Counted from the stretch's first letter, positions 27,171 through 37,511 are shown. The stretch is DNA of 64,000 bases from Pedobacter kyungheensis (GCF_000812965.1 NZ_JSYN01000001.1:124001-188000), one strand, 5' to 3'. A program made the numbers and translations. Notes: generated by a model from the sequence alone, not told the origin.

Positions 27171-27512
27171 ATTCTTATTTAAAATTACAAACTAAACCGA
27201 CCTCAATTTTTCGAACAAACAACTCAAATCTGTTTCAAAAAGTAGTATTACTAAAACGTTTTGTAAATATAAATAATACAATATTTGGCTAAAACAACTA
27301 AACTTAAAAATTAGTTTAAAATTAGGGGCTAAGCAAAAAAATTAACACTCATTTACCTACTTATAACAAAAAATTAATACCATTTTGAGCGAAAATCACC
27401 TTTTAAGAGTTTATACGTTAAAATCCAACTACCTAATGTTAAAATACGTTAATTTTCTGTAAAATAATGGATATAATTTAGTCTTAACTAAACAGTTAAC
27501 CAACTAAATTTT
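27171..27512 (+). promoter_or_regulatory. Upstream region of the SusC operon
   Basis: A 340-bp AT-rich leader without a gene. It holds the 10-bp palindrome AAAACGTTTT (27253-27262), of the CG-centred kind bound by LacI-family proteins, and TTAACT-AAAC-AGTTAA (27484-27499) just before the SusC start. I find no clean TAnnTTTG box. No regulator gene adjoins this operon. Confidence 0.3.
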
Positions 27513-30500
27513 ATGAAACTAAACTTTACACAAACCAGTCCGAAAATTTTAATTGGAATTTTCTTCTACCTCTTAATCCCCTGGCTGGCCATGGCGCAGA
27601 CCAAAATAAGCGGTGTAGTGCTCGACGAATCGAAGCGGCCTTTACCCGGCGCAACAATTGTTGAAAAAGGCACCAAAAACGGAACCGTAACCAATGCAGA
27701 AGGGCGTTACACCCTGACGGTAAAAAGTTCAAATTCAATACTGGTAGTTAGTATGATTGGCTACCTCGGCAAAGAAGAAGCTGCCAGCGGCAAAACAAGT
27801 GTTAATTTTACATTAGGCGAAAACAACCAGACACTTAGCGAAGTTGTAACCATCGGTTACCAAAGTATTAGCAGAAAGAAAGCAACAGCAGCCATTTCGA
27901 GTATTTCGGCAAAGGAACTGGCCAACTTACCAGCGGCTAGTTTCGATCAGTTACTACAAGGCCGTGTTTCGGGGGTAAACGTACAGAATTTCTCTGGTGC
28001 TCCCGGTTCGGCCCCAACGGTATCGGTACGTGGTAACTCACAAGTAAGCAGAGGTTACGACGAATTTAACGTAATTAATTCGCCACTTTATGTGGTTGAC
28101 GGAGTACCACAGCCAACCGAATCGTATGTTGGCCCGGGTGTGGGTACGGGAAGTAACTACCTTGCTGGTTTAAACCCTGCCGATATCGAATCAATCGACA
28201 TCCTTAAAGATGCTTCGGCCGCAGCCATTTACGGATCGCGTGCTGCCAATGGAGTAATCTTAATTACCACCAAAAAAGGAATGAGTGGCGAACCAAGAAT
28301 CAACATCAGTGCTTATGCTGGTTTAACCGAAAGGCCTAATTTACGCGATGTTACGCTCGGAACCACAGAGCGCAGACAAAAAATGGAAGTATTGCAGCGA
28401 CAACTGAGCTATGCAGACCAAAAACAACTTCCATATCTGTTAACTGATAGTTTAAACCCCGCCTACAATGGCAATACCGATTGGCAGGATCTTTTTTACC
28501 AAACCGGTAGAATAACCAACGGCGATTTAAACGTGAGCGGTGGTGGAGACAACGGCATGGTTTACCGCTTTAGCGGAGGCTACTACAATGAGGAAGGGAT
28601 TATTAAAGCAACAGGCTTTAAAAGATACTCTGGCAGGATTAACCTGACCACAAGGGCATTAAAGCAAAAACTGATGATTAACCCTATTTTTGCCTACTCG
28701 CGCTCTGACCGCGCAAGGGGAAATGGCAGCAACAACAGCCCTATTAGTTTAGGTGCCGGTAACATGCCTTCTTCCCTACTCAACCTTGATGAGGATAAAA
28801 AAGCCTTTTATTTAGGTGCCTATAGCGAAAACCTGGATAAGAACATCAGCAACCAGCTTACCATTAACCTCAATTTAAGCTACGAGTTTAACAAACATTT
28901 ATCTTTAACTTCTCAATCTTCTTATTTACAAAACAGCGCAAGGCGTGATCTGAGTACCAGCAGCCTGCTCAATAACGGGCAAGGTAACTCGGCTTACAGC
29001 TATGCTGACAATGGTATAACCGCCCAAACTTCTAACTTTTTAAGCTACAACAACAAGTTTGGCAAACACTCAGTTAGTGTTATTGCCGGTCAGGATATCT
29101 TGTACAACCAGTTCCAATACACTACGGCTTCGGGTTATAACGGTCCATCAGATAACATCCAGGTGGTAAGTGGTTTCCAGCAATCAAAAATTGGCGCCAG
29201 TTCTGATTACCAGGCTTTCGGCTTATTATCTTACTATGGCAGGCTGGCTTACGATTTCGACAGCAAATACCTGTTATCTGTTTCTACCAGGGCTGATGCC
29301 TCATCGCGTTTCGGTAAAAACAATAAATGGGGTTTCTTCCCGTCGGCATCAATTGGCTGGCTACTTACTGAGGAAAGCTTCATGAAAAACTGGACTAAAA
29401 ACCCTTTCACCATGGCTAAAATCAGGGCCAGTATTGGTAATTCGGGTAACGATCCGAAAAGAAACTACCTGCAATACAACTTGTATCAGGTTAACAATGG
29501 CGGCTTTGATGGTAACGGAGGAGCAACATCGTACAACGGTGTAACAGCCATTACCCCCAATTTATATGATGGTGTGGCCCAAAGCAACCTGAGCTGGGAA
29601 AAATCAATGCAGTGGAATATTGGTACCGATCTCGAAATTAAAAACGGCAAATACGGTTTAACCTTCGATGTGTACAACAAAGAATCATCTTTGCAATTAT
29701 TTAGCTTAAACTTACCACTAACTACAGGTTACGATCTGGCTTTAACCAACGCTATTGGAGTAAGAAACTCAGGAGCTGAAATTTCTTTAATGGCCAACCC
29801 CTTCTCTGGTGCATTTAAATGGAATACCCGCTTAAACATATCTTATAACAAAAACCAGATCATGAACCTGCCAAATGGCGGAAGAGACCTGGTATTAAGC
29901 GGCGACAGATTTGATAAATCGCATATTCTATCTGTAGGAAGTCCGATTAATGCTTTTTACCTGTACAGAACAAATGGCGTTTTCTCTAAAACCAGCGATA
30001 TTCCGGCTAACCCTTACACCGGCGAATTGTACCGCAACAGTAATGGTACCTACCAGCAGGGCGATTTTTATCTGGCCGATTTAGATGGCGATGGTTTTAT
30101 CGATATTTTCAATGATGGAATCAATCCTGACAAGATTCCAATCGGCGATCCAAACCCTAAGTACACCGGCGGCTGGACCAACAACTTCACCTATAAAAAT
30201 TTCAGTCTGGGTGTATTTGCAACCTTTACTTTCGATCGCGATGTGTTAAACTTATTTGAATCAGATCGTTTTTCTAACTCAACTGATGGTAACGCAATCA
30301 GCAATTTTGCCAGTTATTCTACGCCTGATTTAAGTAAAATCAACATCTGGAAAGCACCGGGCGACATGGCCGATTATGCTAAATACGATTTGGGAACTTA
30401 CCGCTATTACTATACCGGAGCACAGACTTTCTTTTTAGAAAAAGGTGGATACTTCAGGATAAAGAGTGTTAACCTGGCTTACGATCTGCCGGGCAGCACA

Positions 30501-30677
30501 TTGAAAAGACTGGGTGTAAGCAAATTCAGGGTATTTGCCATTGCCGATAACCTGTTTATGTTCCAGCAATCAAAACGCCTGCCAGATGCCGAAGCGGTAA
30601 ACCCTTACGGCGAATATAACGGAGCAGGTTACCCGATTCCGAAAAAATATACGCTAGGTATCGAAGTTCAATTTTAA
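27513..30677 (+). CDS. SusC/RagA-type TonB-dependent outer-membrane transporter
   Basis: A 1054-residue TonB-linked outer-membrane protein. The signal peptide ends near residue 29 (AMAQ). It is followed by a carboxypeptidase-regulatory-like domain (KISGVVLDESKRPLPGAT, 31-105), a TonB-box-like LSEVVTIGYQ, the plug with the SusC signature DILKDASAAAIYGSRAANGVILITTKKG (about 228-256) and a 22-strand type barrel ending in ...TLGIEVQF with terminal Phe. There is no STN domain, which fits the absence of a sigma/anti-sigma pair nearby. Its partner SusD gene begins 10 bp downstream. The cargo is probably an oligosaccharide or peptide and cannot be named from sequence. Confidence 0.92.
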   Translation: MKLNFTQTSPKILIGIFFYLLIPWLAMAQTKISGVVLDESKRPLPGATIVEKGTKNGTVTNAEGRYTLTVKSSNSILVVSMIGYLGKEEAASGKTSVNFTLGENNQTLSEVVTIGYQSISRKKATAAISSISAKELANLPAASFDQLLQGRVSGVNVQNFSGAPGSAPTVSVRGNSQVSRGYDEFNVINSPLYVVDGVPQPTESYVGPGVGTGSNYLAGLNPADIESIDILKDASAAAIYGSRAANGVILITTKKGMSGEPRINISAYAGLTERPNLRDVTLGTTERRQKMEVLQRQLSYADQKQLPYLLTDSLNPAYNGNTDWQDLFYQTGRITNGDLNVSGGGDNGMVYRFSGGYYNEEGIIKATGFKRYSGRINLTTRALKQKLMINPIFAYSRSDRARGNGSNNSPISLGAGNMPSSLLNLDEDKKAFYLGAYSENLDKNISNQLTINLNLSYEFNKHLSLTSQSSYLQNSARRDLSTSSLLNNGQGNSAYSYADNGITAQTSNFLSYNNKFGKHSVSVIAGQDILYNQFQYTTASGYNGPSDNIQVVSGFQQSKIGASSDYQAFGLLSYYGRLAYDFDSKYLLSVSTRADASSRFGKNNKWGFFPSASIGWLLTEESFMKNWTKNPFTMAKIRASIGNSGNDPKRNYLQYNLYQVNNGGFDGNGGATSYNGVTAITPNLYDGVAQSNLSWEKSMQWNIGTDLEIKNGKYGLTFDVYNKESSLQLFSLNLPLTTGYDLALTNAIGVRNSGAEISLMANPFSGAFKWNTRLNISYNKNQIMNLPNGGRDLVLSGDRFDKSHILSVGSPINAFYLYRTNGVFSKTSDIPANPYTGELYRNSNGTYQQGDFYLADLDGDGFIDIFNDGINPDKIPIGDPNPKYTGGWTNNFTYKNFSLGVFATFTFDRDVLNLFESDRFSNSTDGNAISNFASYSTPDLSKINIWKAPGDMADYAKYDLGTYRYYYTGAQTFFLEKGGYFRIKSVNLAYDLPGSTLKRLGVSKFRVFAIADNLFMFQQSKRLPDAEAVNPYGEYNGAGYPIPKKYTLGIEVQF

Positions 30678-30687
30678 TAAGAAAGCC

Positions 30688-32211
30688 ATGAGAAATACAT
30701 ATAAAAAATTAAGCATGATTGGGCTGGCACTGGTAGTAATCAGTTTAGCCTCTTGCAAAAAACTGCTTGAGCAGGAACCCAAAAACTCAACCTATTTAGA
30801 AGTTTACTGGAAATCGGCTAAAGATGCCCGTAATGCAATAGCCGGCAACTATGCCCTTTTACGTAATGCCTGTACCAACAAAGAAAACAGGTATTACATG
30901 TATGGCGATGCCATTGCTAAGAATTATTTTACCATCCAGTACACTGGCGATGGTTTGGAAGGCATCCAAAATGGCGATTTTACCTTTCAGTACAACCTGA
31001 ATTCATTAGCCAATTACACACTGTATTACAAAACCATAGCCATGTCGAACATTGTAATTGCCAATGTTACGAAAATGACAAACGACCAGCTTAAAGATGT
31101 GGAAGATCCGCAAACCTTTAAAAACGGTATTATTGGGCAGGCTTTATTCATCAGGGCATTAAGTTATTTTATGATGGTAAGGGTTTGGGGCGATGTACCA
31201 CTGGTAACTACGGCTTACGATGATCCGATTACAGCACCTCAGCTTCCGCGCACCAATAAAATTGCGATAATGAAGCAAATTGAAGATGATTGCCACAATG
31301 CCGCAAAAATGCTTAGCTGGAGTTACGATAACGCCGGTGATGCGAAGGTTACCGCTAACCGTGGTTCGGTTTATGCTTTGCTTGCACACCTTTACTTATG
31401 GCGTGCTACTATGGCTGATGTGAGCACAGATGTAGCTAACCTGGTTGATGTAAACAGCGCTGATACGACCATTAATACCTTAATTGCACGTGGCGGATAT
31501 ACCCAAACCGATACTACCAACTATAGCAGTACTTTTATTGGCCGTTCGCCAGAAGGTATTTTCGAGCTAAACATGAGTGAAAACACCCTGGAAGGTTCTT
31601 CAAGTAGCATTGGCACCCGTTTCCTCAACACCAGCTACATCAGTTATTATAACAATACCCCAAGGTTTTACGTAGTTCCGCGCTACCTTACCGATCAGTA
31701 TGGCTCAGGTACGGTAACCGATATCCGCTACCGTAAAAATTTCGATCTGGTTACGCCCGATAAACCTTTATGCGTCAAATACAGCAATGTAATTTACCGT
31801 AACCCCGGTCAGAAATTAGATGCTTACCTGAGCAACAACATGATTATTTTCAGGCTGAGTGATCTTAAATTGCTTAAAGCAGAAATTGCACTATACAAAG
31901 GTGATGCCCCAACGGCTACCAACATTATTAACGAGTTCAGAACCAAATACGATCCCGTTCCTAAAAAAGTAGCTGCCGGCTTATCCGTAAGCGCGGTTAT
32001 GGACGAGTATATTAAGGAGCGTGGTAAAGAAATGTTCCTCGAAGGACACTTGTTTTACGATTTGTTAAGAACACGCAGATACGGCAACATAGTAGATTGG
32101 TTACCGGTTGAAAGGTTTAGACGTGAAGGGTTTTACTGGCCAGTAGATCCGGCATTATTCAGAGAAAACCCCAACCTTAAACAAACTACTTACTGGTTAG
32201 GAAAAGTTTAA
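30688..32211 (+). CDS. SusD/RagB-type nutrient-binding lipoprotein
   Basis: A 507-residue surface lipoprotein with lipobox LASC at C23. The TPR-rich SusD fold is supported by the N-terminal LLEQEPKNSTYLEVYWKSAKDARNAIAGNYALL, the central GQALFIRALSYFMMVRVWGDVPLVTTAYDDP (about 150-180) and the C-terminal YIKERGKEMFLEGHLFYDLLRTRRYG and FYWPVDP. It should cap the SusC channel encoded just upstream and bind the incoming substrate. Confidence 0.92.
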   Translation: MRNTYKKLSMIGLALVVISLASCKKLLEQEPKNSTYLEVYWKSAKDARNAIAGNYALLRNACTNKENRYYMYGDAIAKNYFTIQYTGDGLEGIQNGDFTFQYNLNSLANYTLYYKTIAMSNIVIANVTKMTNDQLKDVEDPQTFKNGIIGQALFIRALSYFMMVRVWGDVPLVTTAYDDPITAPQLPRTNKIAIMKQIEDDCHNAAKMLSWSYDNAGDAKVTANRGSVYALLAHLYLWRATMADVSTDVANLVDVNSADTTINTLIARGGYTQTDTTNYSSTFIGRSPEGIFELNMSENTLEGSSSSIGTRFLNTSYISYYNNTPRFYVVPRYLTDQYGSGTVTDIRYRKNFDLVTPDKPLCVKYSNVIYRNPGQKLDAYLSNNMIIFRLSDLKLLKAEIALYKGDAPTATNIINEFRTKYDPVPKKVAAGLSVSAVMDEYIKERGKEMFLEGHLFYDLLRTRRYGNIVDWLPVERFRREGFYWPVDPALFRENPNLKQTTYWLGKV

Positions 32212-32233
32212 GCAAAATTCAAAAGACACAATC

Positions 32234-32920
32234 ATGAGAAATTATATATCGATATGCGTTTTACTTGTAATGACAGCTTTTGCTGCCTGCAAAAAAGACG
32301 ATTACAAAAATGATGGAGGTGTAAGTAATGCCTATGTGGATATGACCACCTACGATTACCTCAAATCTAACCCTAAGTTCGATTCGCTCGTAAAAGTGAT
32401 AGACAAAGCCGGTTTAAAAGATGCGGTTAACGGTGATATTACGCTGTTTGCAACCACCAACTACGGTGTTGTAGATTATGTTGCAGCCAAGAAAAACCAG
32501 ATTGCCATTCAAACCGGTAAGGAGAACTTCAACTTCGGGATAAAAGATATTCCTTCGAAAGAATTAAGCGATTCGTTAAAAACATACATGTTTGCCGGCA
32601 AAATTAACCGCGACCAGATTACACTGGCCGGTAAGCTGTACGACAGTGCCCTTGGCCCGATTCCTAATGTGCAATACATGATTAAATTCAGAAGGAGTTT
32701 CGATTACAGCGCTTACGTAAGCTATGTAGATTATGTAACCTATACCAAAGTAATCGGCACCCGTGATGATAAGGAACTGGATCAGAACGCAATTCCCGAC
32801 AATCAAAAAGACAAAGCTGTCGATTGCCAGACCTCGGGGATTATTACCCGTACCGGAATTATACATGTTTTGAATGGAAACCACAGATTGTTTTTTAATG
32901 CACAGCCATTAGGCAATTAA
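32234..32920 (+). CDS. Fasciclin-domain lipoprotein of the SusCD operon
   Basis: A 228-residue lipoprotein (FAAC, C19). Residues about 35-225 match a FAS1/fasciclin fold: the opening helix YDYLKSNPKFDSLVKVIDKAGLKDAV, the strand GDITLFATTNYGVVDY, a long insert, and the closing GIITRTGIIHVLNGNHRLFF. FAS1 lipoproteins following SusD genes are common in Sphingobacteria. They may aid surface binding, but the role is unproven. It begins 22 bp after SusD. Confidence 0.78.
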   Translation: MRNYISICVLLVMTAFAACKKDDYKNDGGVSNAYVDMTTYDYLKSNPKFDSLVKVIDKAGLKDAVNGDITLFATTNYGVVDYVAAKKNQIAIQTGKENFNFGIKDIPSKELSDSLKTYMFAGKINRDQITLAGKLYDSALGPIPNVQYMIKFRRSFDYSAYVSYVDYVTYTKVIGTRDDKELDQNAIPDNQKDKAVDCQTSGIITRTGIIHVLNGNHRLFFNAQPLGN

Positions 32921-32990
32921 TTTAATCGATTATTTACCAGCCGGTTAACACCACTTACGGTAAAATTTGTTAAATACTAATATTTAAACA

Positions 32991-33974
32991 ATGAAAATGA
33001 AATACATTTTAGGCTTCATGATGCTGGTAAGCGTTGTAGCCTGTAAAAAGATAGAAAAAGGTTTCCAAAGTGATGGTATCCGTTACAAGGACAATAACCT
33101 TTTCGCCAAGCGGGGGCTAATCCTGTACCAGTCAGACCGGATTAACGCTGATGGTTCTACCCCGCCCTATACCTTCAAAATGCTAAACCTGCGCAAAGAA
33201 GACGGCAGTCCGGCACCTGCCGAGTTTACCACTACCTACGATATTGTGGTTTTCAAAGACGGGATGGCTTTCAATGCCGAAACCGATACTACAGTTGCAC
33301 TTTTGAATAAGAAAAGGGAAACACAAAAGAGACTGCCCATGTATTTTAACGAAAGCAGCGGTCAGTTAACCTTCAATAAAGCATCAGCAAACCTGCCTTT
33401 AGGCAAATATGTATTTGATGTAGAGATGACCAATGTTACCGGCACCAAACTTTACCCTAAACTGGCCACCATAAACGTGGTAGACCCATTGCCAGAAGAT
33501 TTGTTTGTGATTACCGACAACGTATCGAACGCGTTTAACGATGCCACGGGTGCTGCAACTCCAATGAGAAACCCTACCATTACCTGTACCAAAATATCAA
33601 ACACTGGTGCCAGGGCAATTTTGAAAATGGTAGATAAAAATGGCAGGACCTTTAACCCTAAAGCAGGCGAAATTATCGCCCGGGGCGACAGGCCGATTTT
33701 TGAAAACTATGCCAAATTTAACCCGGTAATTAAAACCGATACGGCTATGATTTGCGATTTCGAAGTAGCGCCATTTCCATTAACCAAATATGTAACACCA
33801 ACTACCGATTGGGGATTTTTGATGTACTACCGGATTCCAAGCCAGTTTGTAACCATCGATAATTTCCCCGCTTCGCTGGGCACATTTTCGGTAAACCCAC
33901 GTTGGTCGTGGCAATTAAAATTAGAAGGTACCTACGTTATCCAGGTAAAATTTTCGGATGTTACCAAAAAGTAG
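32991..33974 (+). CDS. DUF5007-like surface lipoprotein
   Basis: A 327-residue lipoprotein (VVAC, C18) made mostly of predicted beta strands, with IYPK-like repeats absent and several aromatic-rich stretches (WGFLMYYRIPSQF, PRWSWQLKLEGTY). Its length, position after a fasciclin lipoprotein and opening GFQSDGIRYKDNNLFAKRGLILYQSD recall DUF5007 proteins of SusCD operons. That assignment is from memory and moderately sure. It is the last gene before a strong terminator, so it probably acts as an accessory ligand-binding lipoprotein of this SusCD complex. Confidence 0.6.
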   Translation: MKMKYILGFMMLVSVVACKKIEKGFQSDGIRYKDNNLFAKRGLILYQSDRINADGSTPPYTFKMLNLRKEDGSPAPAEFTTTYDIVVFKDGMAFNAETDTTVALLNKKRETQKRLPMYFNESSGQLTFNKASANLPLGKYVFDVEMTNVTGTKLYPKLATINVVDPLPEDLFVITDNVSNAFNDATGAATPMRNPTITCTKISNTGARAILKMVDKNGRTFNPKAGEIIARGDRPIFENYAKFNPVIKTDTAMICDFEVAPFPLTKYVTPTTDWGFLMYYRIPSQFVTIDNFPASLGTFSVNPRWSWQLKLEGTYVIQVKFSDVTKK

Positions 33975-33998
33975 AAATAGTTAGTTAATTTTATTATG

Positions 33999-34033
33999 AA
34001 AAGGGCAATTACCGGATGGTATTGCCCTTTTTT
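33999..34033 (+). terminator. Rho-independent terminator after the SusCD operon
   Basis: Stem AAAAGGGCAAT/ATTGCCCTTTT around a loop containing ACCGG, followed by T residues, 25 bp after the stop of the DUF5007-like gene. It separates the SusCD operon from the GH36 gene. Confidence 0.88.
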
Positions 34034-34250
34034 GATGAATATTAAAACCCGGCATCAAAACATTCCAGTATAATTGAGTTAAATTATGTTAAGTAATGGT
34101 TAATTTCAACTACTAAACAAAACAGCATTGTTTACAATTTTACAACTAGTGTTTAAGCTTTTTAAGCCCCGGAATATGCCTGCATTAAACCAAAGATTTG
34201 TATACCCAATAGGACCTTATGCTGAAATATGGGGTTCAATTAAAAGAATT

Positions 34251-36437
34251 ATGAGCAAAAAACAACTGAACCTATTTTTACTGTCGATGGTACTTTGTGC
34301 GGGTACTTATGCCCAGAAAACAATCGAAATTGCGACCAAAAACAATGTACTCATTTTAGAAACCGATCAGGAGCAATCCTTATTATCGACTTATCTGGGC
34401 AAAAAACTCAACAATAGTGAAGAATACCCGGGCATACAAAAGTTAGATAAGTATAAACCCGGATCAGACGACCTTTTAAACAAACGTGAAGCCTACATTG
34501 CCTCCGGCTCGGTTAATTTACTTGAACCTGCTTTGAGTGTAACCCATGCCGATGGTAATAAATCGACCGTACTGGCCTTTAGCGAAGTAAATACGGAACA
34601 GCTCGATCAAAATCGCAAACTCACCAGTGTGATACTCAAAGACCCGAAATACAATTTCAGGGTTACCCTAAAATACCTGGCTTATTACAACGAAAATGTA
34701 ATTGAGCAATGGGCGGAAATTACACATAACGAGAAAGGTAGCGTGGTACTCAATAAATATGCTTCGGCCAACCTCACCCTAAGCGGTAAAAAATTCTTCT
34801 TAAAAAGTCATTACAGTGGTGCTACACGCGAAATGCGCTCGGAAGAAGCGCAACTTTTACACGGCATTAAAACCATCGATTCGAAACTCGGCACCCGCAC
34901 CAACCTGCTGCACTCCTCTTCCTTTATGCTCTCTATCGATCAGCCCGCTACCGAAGACCTGGGCGAAGTAATTGCAGGATCTTTGGAATGGACCGGCAAT
35001 TTTAAACTCGAATACGAAACTTTCGACGAGTATTATGTTCGTGTTACTGCGGGCATCAACAATTTCTCATCAAACTATACCCTTAAAGCGGGCGAAAATT
35101 TTGTTACCCCACGCTTTGTTTATACCTACTCTGCCAACGGAAAAGGCGAAGCCAGCCGCAACCTGCAAAACTGGGCGCGCAATTACCAGCTGGCCGACGG
35201 TAAAGGCGAGCGCGCTACCATTTTAAACAACTGGGAAACCACTTATTTCGATTTCAATGATGAGAAATTAAACGAGCTGACCAAAGACACCAAAAAACTG
35301 GGCGTTGATGTTTTCTTGCTTGATGATGGTTGGTTTGGCAACAAATATCCACGCAATGGCTCAACATCAGGCCTGGGCGACTGGCAATACAACAGGCAAA
35401 AGCTCAAAAACGGCATCAGTACTTTGGGTAAAGAAGCTACAGCCAGTGGCGTAAAATTTGGTATCTGGATTGAGCCCGAAATGGTTAACCCCAAAAGTGA
35501 ACTTTACGAAAAGCATCCCGATTGGGTAATCAGGCAGCCAGAGCGCAAAGAATATTACATGCGCAACCAGCTGGTACTCGATTTAAGCAATCCAAAAGTA
35601 CAGGATTTTGTGTACCAAACGGTTGAAGATCTTTTTAAAGAAGTGCCTGAGCTGGCTTTTATTAAATGGGATTGTAATTCACTGATCTACAATGCGCATT
35701 CACCAACTTTAAAAAACCAGGACCATTTTTACCTCGAGTACATCCGCGGGTTAAACAATGTATTGGAGCGGATCAGAAAAAAATACCCTAAAACACCCAT
35801 GATGCTTTGCGCCGGGGGCGGATCGAGGGTAGATTATGCTGCACTGAAATACTTTACCGAATTTTGGCCCAGCGATAACACCAACCCCTACGACCGTATT
35901 TTTATCCAGTGGGAATATTCGTATTATTTTCCATCTATCGCTGTCGACAACCACATTACCGATATGGGTAAGCAGCCCATTAAATTTAAAACCGATGTGG
36001 CCATGATGGGCAAACTGGGTTACGATGTGCGCGTAAACGAGCTCAGCAAAAACGACCTGCTTTTCAGTCAAAATGCGGTGCAAACCTACAACAATTTTAA
36101 AGATATTGTTTGGCACGGGCAGCAATACCGCCTGCAGGATCCTTACGAAAATAAAATTGCATCCATTGCCTACGTTGATGAAGCCCAAAATCAGGTGGTA
36201 ATTTTTAACTATTATGTGGCAACCCTGTTTACCAATGGCGTTATTTTGCCAATTAAACTCAAAGGATTAGACCCGGCAAAAAAATATAAAATAGAAGAAA
36301 TTAACCTCTATCCTAACACCAAATCCCCTATCGATAAAGAGAAAGTATATTCGGGCGATTTCTTAATGAAAGTTGGTTTTAACCCGGAGGTAAACAGCAA
36401 CAGAACCAGTGTGGTTTTAAAAGTACAGGCACAATAA
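34251..36437 (+). CDS. GH36 alpha-galactosidase, secreted
   Basis: A 728-residue retaining alpha-galactosidase. The frame is open upstream to 34128, but ATG 34251 begins a signal peptide (MSKKQLNLFLLSM...GTYAQ) and is the likely start. The N-terminal beta supersandwich (to about 320) and the barrel are clear. Barrel motifs include FLLDDGWFG, GIWIEPEMVNP, the nucleophile D474 in FIKWDCN and the acid/base D542 in FWPSDNTNPYD. The next residues, DRIFIQWEYSYYFP, and the beta-sandwich tail also fit family GH36. It should remove terminal alpha-galactose from raffinose-type or galactomannan oligosaccharides in the periplasm. It follows the SusCD operon but lies beyond that operon's terminator, so it may be transcribed separately. 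Confidence 0.92.
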   Translation: MSKKQLNLFLLSMVLCAGTYAQKTIEIATKNNVLILETDQEQSLLSTYLGKKLNNSEEYPGIQKLDKYKPGSDDLLNKREAYIASGSVNLLEPALSVTHADGNKSTVLAFSEVNTEQLDQNRKLTSVILKDPKYNFRVTLKYLAYYNENVIEQWAEITHNEKGSVVLNKYASANLTLSGKKFFLKSHYSGATREMRSEEAQLLHGIKTIDSKLGTRTNLLHSSSFMLSIDQPATEDLGEVIAGSLEWTGNFKLEYETFDEYYVRVTAGINNFSSNYTLKAGENFVTPRFVYTYSANGKGEASRNLQNWARNYQLADGKGERATILNNWETTYFDFNDEKLNELTKDTKKLGVDVFLLDDGWFGNKYPRNGSTSGLGDWQYNRQKLKNGISTLGKEATASGVKFGIWIEPEMVNPKSELYEKHPDWVIRQPERKEYYMRNQLVLDLSNPKVQDFVYQTVEDLFKEVPELAFIKWDCNSLIYNAHSPTLKNQDHFYLEYIRGLNNVLERIRKKYPKTPMMLCAGGGSRVDYAALKYFTEFWPSDNTNPYDRIFIQWEYSYYFPSIAVDNHITDMGKQPIKFKTDVAMMGKLGYDVRVNELSKNDLLFSQNAVQTYNNFKDIVWHGQQYRLQDPYENKIASIAYVDEAQNQVVIFNYYVATLFTNGVILPIKLKGLDPAKKYKIEEINLYPNTKSPIDKEKVYSGDFLMKVGFNPEVNSNRTSVVLKVQAQ

Positions 36438-36443
36438 CAATAG

Positions 36444-36472
36444 TTGGAAGCGGGCATTTAGCAGTATATTTG
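36444..36472 (+). promoter_or_regulatory. Bacteroidota-type promoter for apbE
   Basis: TTG at 36444-36446 and TATATTTG at 36465-36472 are separated by 18 bp, matching the TTG/TAnnTTTG consensus of Bacteroidota primary sigma factor promoters. The apbE start codon lies 20 bp downstream. The promoter begins 7 bp after the GH36 stop and gives apbE independent expression. Confidence 0.7.
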
Positions 36473-36491
36473 CATCGAATTGAAGATGTAA

Positions 36492-37484
36492 ATGAAAAGA
36501 ATACTGCTAGCTGCCCTGATCCTCTCGTGTTTAAGTACCCATGCCCAGATTATTAGAAAAAGAACCACACTTTTAATGGGTGGTCGCTTCGATATTACCA
36601 TTTCGGCCGTAGATTCGCTCTCGGCCGAAAACAACATCGATACTGTAATTGCCGAAATCAGCCGGATAGAAAATCTCATTTCCGATTGGAAAACGACTTC
36701 GCAGGTATCGGCGGTAAACCAAAATGCAGGTATTGCGCCGGTAAAGGTAAGTGCCGAAGTATTTGCTTTAACGGAGCGCGCTATTGCGCTTTCTAAAATT
36801 ACCAATGGAGCATTCGACGTCAGTTTTGCCGCTATGGACCGTATCTGGAAGTTTGATGGCACAATGACTAAAATGCCAGCTGCTGAAGTCATTAAGCATT
36901 CAGTTGCGAAAGTAGGGTACCAAAATATCATCTTAAATAAACAACAGTCAACCATTTTCTTAAAGCTAAAAGGAATGAAAATCGGCTTTGGTGCTTTGGG
37001 CGAAGGCTATGCAGCCGATAGATGCCGCGAAATGATGCTTACCAGGGGAATAAAGGCGGGTATTGTAAATGCATCGGGTGATATGAGTACCTGGGGTAAA
37101 CAACCTAACGGCGATGACTGGAGCATTGGTATTACCAACCCTTTGCGTGAAGATACTTTGCTGGCGGTAATCCCGCTGAAAAAAAGTGCAGTGGTTACCT
37201 CGGGGAGTTACCGCAAATTTGTAACTTTTAACGGCAAACGGTATTCGCACATTATTAACCCGGCAACAGGTTATCCCGCTACAGGATTAATCAGTGTAAC
37301 CATATTTGGCCCAAGTGCCGAAATGGCTAATGGTTTAAGTACCTCTACTATGGTTTTAGGAAAAATAGCCGGCGCTCAGCTAATTAAAAAATACCCTGAA
37401 TACAGTTACATCATCATTACCGATAAAGGCGAAATCCTGACTTCGAAAGATATTAAGCTGCCGGGGCATGTACCTGGAAAGTAA
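36492..37484 (+). CDS. apbE: ApbE, FAD:protein FMN transferase
   Basis: A 330-residue exported enzyme (signal peptide MKRILLAALILSCLSTHAQ) that transfers FMN from FAD to a Ser/Thr of an extracytoplasmic target. ApbE landmarks are in order: MGGRFDITI near the N-terminus, ENLISDWKTTSQVSAVNQNAG, GFGALGEGYAADR (about 161-173), VNASGDMSTWG, HIINPATGYP (about 254-263) and MANGLSTSTMVLG at the metal site. It has its own promoter. It converges on an operon encoding a DUF2271 protein with a TGAS flavinylation motif and a PepSY/flavodoxin reductase, the likely partners. Confidence 0.93.
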   Translation: MKRILLAALILSCLSTHAQIIRKRTTLLMGGRFDITISAVDSLSAENNIDTVIAEISRIENLISDWKTTSQVSAVNQNAGIAPVKVSAEVFALTERAIALSKITNGAFDVSFAAMDRIWKFDGTMTKMPAAEVIKHSVAKVGYQNIILNKQQSTIFLKLKGMKIGFGALGEGYAADRCREMMLTRGIKAGIVNASGDMSTWGKQPNGDDWSIGITNPLREDTLLAVIPLKKSAVVTSGSYRKFVTFNGKRYSHIINPATGYPATGLISVTIFGPSAEMANGLSTSTMVLGKIAGAQLIKKYPEYSYIIITDKGEILTSKDIKLPGHVPGK

Positions 37485-37511
37485 TGTTTAACCAACCTTT
37501 CTAAATTAAAA

